Assembly: GCA_027257055.1 (NCBI GenBank)
Contig: JAPVLO010000275.1
Coordinates: 2,852,001 to 2,916,000, forward strand
Length of the DNA: 64,000 nt
Direction: 5' to 3'
From: Cephalopachus bancanus
Taxonomy: Eukaryota > Chordata > Mammalia > Primates > Tarsiidae
The notes beneath the pieces are model-generated. The model saw nothing but the letters and a program-made list of their open reading frames with translations, was not told the DNA's origin and did not search any database. The position numbers and the translations under genes were made by a program. Numbering within the stretch: position 1 is the first letter of the stretch; each line of letters opens with the position of its first letter. Shown piece after piece: positions 58,602 to 64,000 of the stretch.

Positions 58602-59415
58602 ATGACATTGTTTTTAATTATCAAAAGCTTTTGTATTACTAAGACCTCTGAGCCAAAAACTTTGTCTATATACCCATTCACTTTTTTCTTCCTTTCTTTG
58701 AAAGACAATGTTAAATATACTTCTTCACAAAACCTTGCACACCTATATAAATTAAACGGCTTTTTTGGGTATTGTAAATTATATGTTTTAGTTTTTTTAT
58801 TTAGAATATTGCATAAGTAAGCTTGAACTCTAATGTTTTGTTTTTATACTTCCTTTGTATTTGTATTTTTCTGGTACAGATGATGTGAGGCTAGAAGTCT
58901 CTGTTTCTCAAATAGAATTTATTAGCAACACAATTTTGGCACTTTTGTTGAAGCTGATTATAAATGTTGATTTAATTAATTTAATTCTTGTAGACTCACT
59001 AACGTTTTCTAGTTTCTGTAATTACTTTTAAAAATTTCCTATGAAACAACCAAATGTAATTTTAAATATACTCACCAGTTTTTATTTCATTACCTTTTAA
59101 ATAATTTTATGATATATCTTTAGGCACATACAACTTTTAATCCAATTATTCTTACATTTGGGCTCTTTTTATTTTAAAATATCTTGCCTAAGATTTCTTT
59201 TATACTAGTCTTTAAAATATTCAGCTTTGTTTCTTTTGTCTTCTCTCTTGTAACTTTGTTATCCATTTCATTGTCAGCTATCTTGTATATTTTATTCAAT
59301 ATAATTTCTTCACATTTATTCTCTTTATTTCTATCTATTCTAAGCAGTGCTTTATCTGCTGCACTGATGTGGAGCTTTTATTTCTGCTTAGTTCTAAAAT
59401 GCTGTGGTAGTTTAA
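58602..59415 (-). mobile_element. Probable old L1 antisense (ORF2 linker region)
   Basis: From about 59170 the text ('cagctttgtttcttttgtct', 'atttctgcttagttctaaaa') resembles antisense L1 linker. The first 500 bp are unassigned. Confidence 0.4.
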
Positions 59416-59935
59416 AAATATACCCACAACATATTTGTCATTCCTACCTTCAAAAGTTGAAATCTAATCTCCTTCTCCTGGAATGTGGACTGAACTCAGT
59501 GCATAGTTCCAACAAAATGTTGTGGAAATGATTCTGAGTGACTTTTATTGCTAAGTCATAACAACCTGGCTTCTGCCTGGTTGCCTCTGGGGCTTAAATG
59601 TCTCTATCTCTGGGAGAAGCCAGCCAGCATCTAAGAGGACACTCAAGCAGCCCTGGGGAAGGAGGCCCATCTGGAAAGGAATTGACTTAACAGCACTTAC
59701 CTCCCAGCAATGTGAGTAAGCTACCTTGGAAGCTGCATAGTTCAAGTTATATCTTCAAGAGACTGCAGCCTCAGACAACATCTGCCTGCAGTCTCAGAGT
59801 CACTAAGTCAGGAACATATAATTAAGATGCTTCCTAATTTCTGATCCATCCCCAAATGAGAGATAATAAAAGATTAATAATTTGAAATCACTAATTTGGG
59901 GGTGATCGGTTATATGATAATAGATTACTAATACA
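59416..59935 (+). mobile_element. Ancient MaLR-like LTR
   Basis: 'tggaatgtggactgaactca', 'gagaagccagccagcatc', 'gagactgcagcctcagac', 'gagataataaaagattaata' (polyadenylation-type signal) and the end 'atagattactaatac' follow the order of an MLT1-type LTR. Subfamily unassigned. Confidence 0.5.
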
Positions 59936-60564
59936 AATATGCAAATATGTTGCCATTACTACAGATAATTTTTTGAATAATGACCTAGAAGTATTTAAAA
60001 AATATTAACATATATTTTTTTGATTATATTTTTGGTATTTATTTCTAATTTCACTGTATTGTGGTTGAAGAACAGTTGGATAACAGTGTCTGTATCATTT
60101 TTGAAAATTGTCTTGTACCTATAGCAAATAGTCAATTTTTAAAAATGCTCCATGGGAGAATGAGAAGAATATATATGTTCCAATTACTTGTTGCAAAGTT
60201 AAATACTGATGCACTTGACATATATGTGATTCCTTTAATTACTTGCTTATTTCTTCTTATAATTCTGATCATAGGTAGTTATTATGTGCAAACAAGCTTA
60301 AAACTGTTGTATATTTCTGAAGAATTATATACTTGCCTTTCATGTAGAGAACTGATTTGTTCCTAATAATGCTTTTTCACCTTACAGTTTATTTTTCTTG
60401 ATGTTAACAATACCATCATGACTTTCTTTTGGTTAGAAAATGTCTCCTATGTATTTTCCATCTTTTTACTTGAATATTTATATTTCCTATATTACATTCA
60501 TGTTTGTTCTTGACATTTTTCTGTCATAAAATGTTTCAATATGAATATCTATATCTTTTGATTG
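59936..60564 (-). mobile_element. Old L1 endonuclease-region remnant
   Basis: Antisense text 'actgtattgtggttgaagaa', 'catgggagaatgagaagaat' and 'ttcttttggttagaaaatgt' corresponds to the ORF2 endonuclease part. The 115- and 101-codon + frames nearby are non-coding shadows. Confidence 0.65.
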
Positions 60565-60999
60565 ACATCTCTTTTATATTTACCTCTTCTTTACCCCATT
60601 GGTGAGGAAGAGATTTCCACACTTGAGTCATAGAAATGACAGTACACATGACACCCAACAATAGACAGGAACTCACAGCAGACTAATAGTCACAAATACA
60701 CATAGCCCAGGAAAGGAGGAGGAAACCACACAATGTAGGGCCACAGGAAGCTTGCACTTAGGGAAAAAAGTGTACAGGCAGGGGCTGTGGGAGGCAGGCT
60801 TTGTAGCAACAAGAGGGTGGAATGACCTCTGCTTCCTGTACCTGCTACCCATGATAAGGAAGATTGTTTAGGGACGCTTTCACAGGAACAGAGTGGGAAG
60901 AGGGTCTTGTAGTTAGGCTGTTTGAGATCCTCCAGATTTTAGGTCTTGAGGTGGCATATAACCTTAATTTCAGATCTCATACCAAATATCTTTTGATTG
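60551..60999. repeat. 421-bp insert between 14-bp direct repeats
   Basis: 'atatcttttgattg' occurs at 60551-60564 and 60986-60999. The 421 bp between are GC-richer than the L1 on both sides and of no family I recognise. There is no A-tail at either end. Confidence 0.7.
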
Positions 61000-63213
61000 T
61001 TTACAGTTTTATTTTACCAAGATATTTAGACTTATTCCAGTCATTTTATTGAATGCTACATATTACTCTCACTTTTCTGTTTTATTTTTTTAAATATTTT
61101 GTTAGATAGCTATATATTTTATTTCTCTATTTTTGAAGATTCTTTTTCAGAGTTTAATAGATATTATTAACTATACAGTTTTAAATCTTAACCAGGATAA
61201 TTCAATAATCTTAGAACTCATGAAGTCTAATCAGCTCTCTCCAACTCCCATGTTTTAAAATCTGGTGTTTTAGGTCCTCCTGGTTTACATATCTCAAAAT
61301 AATTATTGCAATTATCATGATAACAATCATTATGTTATATCTTTATCCTGCTAGGGTAGATATATCAGAATCCTATGTGGAGGGCCCCCTTTGTGTTTGC
61401 TTCTTCCAAATGCCTGTGATGGATGCAGTGATGTCCACCCTGATATTCATTCAGTGATAAAGTGTTTATTGCCCCTGAGACTGATGATGTCACCAGCAGA
61501 CAGCCCTCAGATGTCAACTACCTTCTGACATTGCCTCACCATCCAGGGTCATAACACCCTCCCAGAGCATCCTGAGACTGCTCATCTTGGAGCTAAAGGC
61601 CCCACTCTTGCCCTCCTCAGGATAATTTTCAAGGTCCATATGATCTTTGTAACTCCTAGCAGGGTTGGCTGGATCTTGACACCTTCCTCTACCCTGTCCT
61701 GCCTTCATTCCCTCCCTTCCGGGTGTAAATTCCAGCAGCACTTCTTAATAAATCTTCTGCATGTTAGTCTCTATCTCAGAACTTGCTTCCTACAGTAATA
61801 TTCCAGTAGTATTTACCATCTAGGAAAAAAAATTATCAATGTCTTAGCTTGTGTACTCCCAAGCCATAACAAGAGTATAAATTCAGACACGAATACACTG
61901 GAGACATCAGTCTTTGCCTATAAATTCTTAGGTTAGGCTTTACAATACCAGCTAGAACCTGTGATCAGACAGACAGGCTCTCTGTTGTTTCTCTGAGCCC
62001 TAGGGAGATGGGATGTTTTTCTACCTTCCTGCTTACAAGGAAAGAGGGCGGTGTCAGCGCATAGAGTAGGCTTGCTGTGGATCTAGGTCTGATTTCTACT
62101 TAATGCAGCCCAAAGCACAATTTCCTGCCACAAGAGGAAGATGACAGTGGGGTCTACTCGTGTACTTTACAGTTCTAGTTTGTAATTTCCTCTTAAACTT
62201 TGGTCATGGGAATTTACCTTACTTTGTTGGATATTTGGCTATCCTTTGAAAATGTGTTTGCTCCAATATCCTGCACTTCGAAATGTTCTGCAATGCTGAG
62301 TTACCAGTGCTGGTCTACCTTATTTCTGGGAATGAACTTCTTCTCATTATAAATTACAAACATCTATGCATTAGTTTTGTGTGAGTTTATTAATGAGATT
62401 CATCCTTTCAGAGACTTATTCTTTTATGAACTGGTGCAATGAAATTTCCAGACCCAAAAGCATAGACCCTTAAGCTCTGAAGCCGTGGAAACACCTACAA
62501 GTACAGACACCATTGTTGACAGTGTCTAAACAGCTAGTATGCCCATCTCAGAGAGATGTGTTTAGCCACACACATTATCTACTAAAGAAATCATGTCCTT
62601 GGGTTTATTCAATTAAGGAAGTTCCACTAGATTACACATTTTCTTTCTTTTTTAACCCCTATGTCTCCAGAACCTGGCTCAGGGTCTGGGAACCATGAAG
62701 GCTTAATATATATATATATTTTATGAATACATTTAAAAAGTGATTTTCTTATTCTGTACTTCCAAAAACTGAAGGAAAAATAGACATTACTGAGTTTGTT
62801 GAAATACAATTGAATATGTTAGATAGGGTTCTTCCACCTTATAGAAGAATAGCAGTACCATAGTCATTATCAGGTTGTTTTCAGCTGAGAGACTCCAGGG
62901 TTATTACTGAGGGACCTCCAACCCTTGCAAGCAGAAGCACATCATGACTAAGACCTGTTTCTGTTTGAATTTTGGAAAAGCACAGAAGTGGCTACTCTCA
63001 GATGGGTCAGGAATTCTTGTGAACAATATCCATGAATGATGACCTCCCAGTTTACATGAATGACACTTTTCAAATGAGCTCTAAGACATTTTTCTTTAAC
63101 TTAAAACAAACTTGGACATGATATTCCCCTTAATTATTGAACTGCATGTTGAATATCTTTCCCTGCCACTGAAGAGTGTCTTTGCACTCAATAATTTTTT
63201 CTTTTTTACAACT
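61000..63213. other. Mostly unique; no gene recognised
   Basis: 61000-61200 may continue the old L1. 61380-61800 looks like an old LTR-type repeat ('cttaataaatcttctgcatg'), unassigned. The remainder is unique with a short (TA)n at 62706-62720. Confidence 0.45.
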
Positions 63214-63223
63214 ATTTATTCAA

Positions 63224-63517
63224 GCCGGGCTTGGTGGCTCAGCCTGTAATCCCGCACCTTTGGGAGGCTGAGGTGAGTGGATTGCCTGAGCCCGTGGGTT
63301 CGAGACCCGCCTGGGCAGCGAGACCTCATCTCTACAATAAATCAAAAAATCAGTCGGGCGTGGTAGCGCATTCCTGTAATTTCGGCTACTCGGAAGGATG
63401 AGGCGGAAGGATCGCCAGAGCCCAGCAGGTAGAGGCTGCGGTGGCCGGGAGCGGCCATTGCACTCCAGTCTGGGCGACAGAGTGAGACTCCAACTCAAAA
63501 AAAAAATAAAAAAATAA
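63224..63517 (+). mobile_element. Alu SINE, full length, young
   Basis: Starts 'gccgggcttggtggctcag' and ends 'gagactccaactc' plus an A-rich tail. Perfect target duplication 'atttattcaa' at 63214-63223 and 63518-63527. Few differences from the other young copies. Confidence 0.97.
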
Positions 63518-63602
63518 ATTTATTCAAACTAAATTTTATTTAAAATCATATTCTAGTTTTATTTATGATATTTCAGCATATTGATTACATAATTTTATTT
63601 TT

Positions 63603-63732
63603 TTATTTACTTTTATTTTAAAGAGGTGGGGTACAATTCAGGGTACCCTTTATGCCGGTACCCTTGTGGATAAGGTGTACCCCTCCCTCCCCTGGCAGTT
63701 TCCCTCAACTGCCAATCCCATCCCCCCCCCAA
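63603..63732 (-). mobile_element. Very short 5'-truncated L1 3' end
   Basis: Only the lineage-type 3'UTR: 'gaggtggggtacaattcagg', 'tacccctccctcccctggc' and 'cctcaactgccaatccc' in + view. Target duplication 'aattttatttttt' against 'aattttgttttt' with one mismatch. Confidence 0.85.
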
Positions 63733-63744
63733 AATTTTGTTTTT

Positions 63745-64000
63745 CACTAAAAAATATATTGCACTAAGGAATTATATTGGAGTACATGAAATGCTTAGAT
63801 TAAAAAGAGGAACGCTCACTGCAAGGTAAAAGACTCATTTAAAAATGAAACCCACTTTCTTTTAAGGAGTGATACAGAATCCTCTCAGTCTGTCCTTCAG
63901 TAAAGAAGATTAACGGAGACATGGATACAGGTTTTCAAGCTGGAAGAATTCTTAGAGACCATTAAAAGGAAACCTCTATCTGACATGAAAATCGGCATTA
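63745..64000. other. No feature recognised
   Basis: Unique sequence to the window end. Confidence 0.5.

Overview
The window looks like gene-poor nuclear DNA of a primate. It has at least 17 Alu copies, several generations of L1, MIR and L2 fragments, MaLR-type LTRs, and Tigger/mariner DNA transposons. I found no intact host protein-coding gene and no tRNA or rRNA gene. Nearly every open frame falls inside a transposon or is a short chance frame. The region is intergenic or a large intron.

Most Alus share unusual diagnostic bases: 'ctctacaataaatcaaaaa' in the middle and 'gagactccaactc' before the A-tail. They lack the tRNA-fused galago/loris form and the lemur form as I remember them, and they differ from anthropoid AluJ/S/Y. 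Four L1 3' ends share a 3'UTR that begins 'ggggtaca(a/g)tt'. My best inference is a non-anthropoid haplorhine, most likely a tarsier. This is recognition from memory, not a database result.

Layout. 1-3.4 kb: truncated Alu, a 107-bp inverted repeat enclosing an old L1 3' end with an Alu, then an MLT1 LTR. 3.4-5.5 kb: repeat-poor DNA. 5.5-7.7 kb: a Tigger-class non-autonomous element split by two Alus, with a third Alu beside it. 10.6-12.6 kb: old L1. 12.6-13.1 kb: a Tigger fragment. 13.1-13.9 kb: a 5'-truncated L1. 13.95-20.7 kb: a structurally near-full-length but decayed L1 on the minus strand (ORF1, ORF2 and a 5'UTR with a 46-bp tandem repeat), split by an Alu. 20.8-23.3 kb: an old L1 whose middle is inverted. 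23.9-27 kb: a mariner transposase tail, a nearly complete Tigger1 and another Tigger end to end; the Tigger1 holds a 42-bp hairpin. 27.7-31.5 kb: mostly unique. 31.5-32.7 kb: a complete solo retroviral LTR with a 5-bp target duplication. 33-37.6 kb: mostly unique, partly GC-richer. 37.7-42.3 kb: old L1 on both strands with nested Alu and young L1. 42.3-46.3 kb: mostly unique plus L2/MIR. 46.4-47.2 kb: old L1. 47.3-51.1 kb: unique, with a 58-bp tandem duplication. 51.1-61 kb: mostly old L1, with an Alu, an AluJ-like copy and old LTRs. 61-64 kb: unique, then a young Alu and an L1 3' end.

No genes act together here. The notable content is rearrangement history: nested insertions with readable target-site duplications, several local duplications or inversions typical of template switching, and a solo LTR with a duplicated U3.
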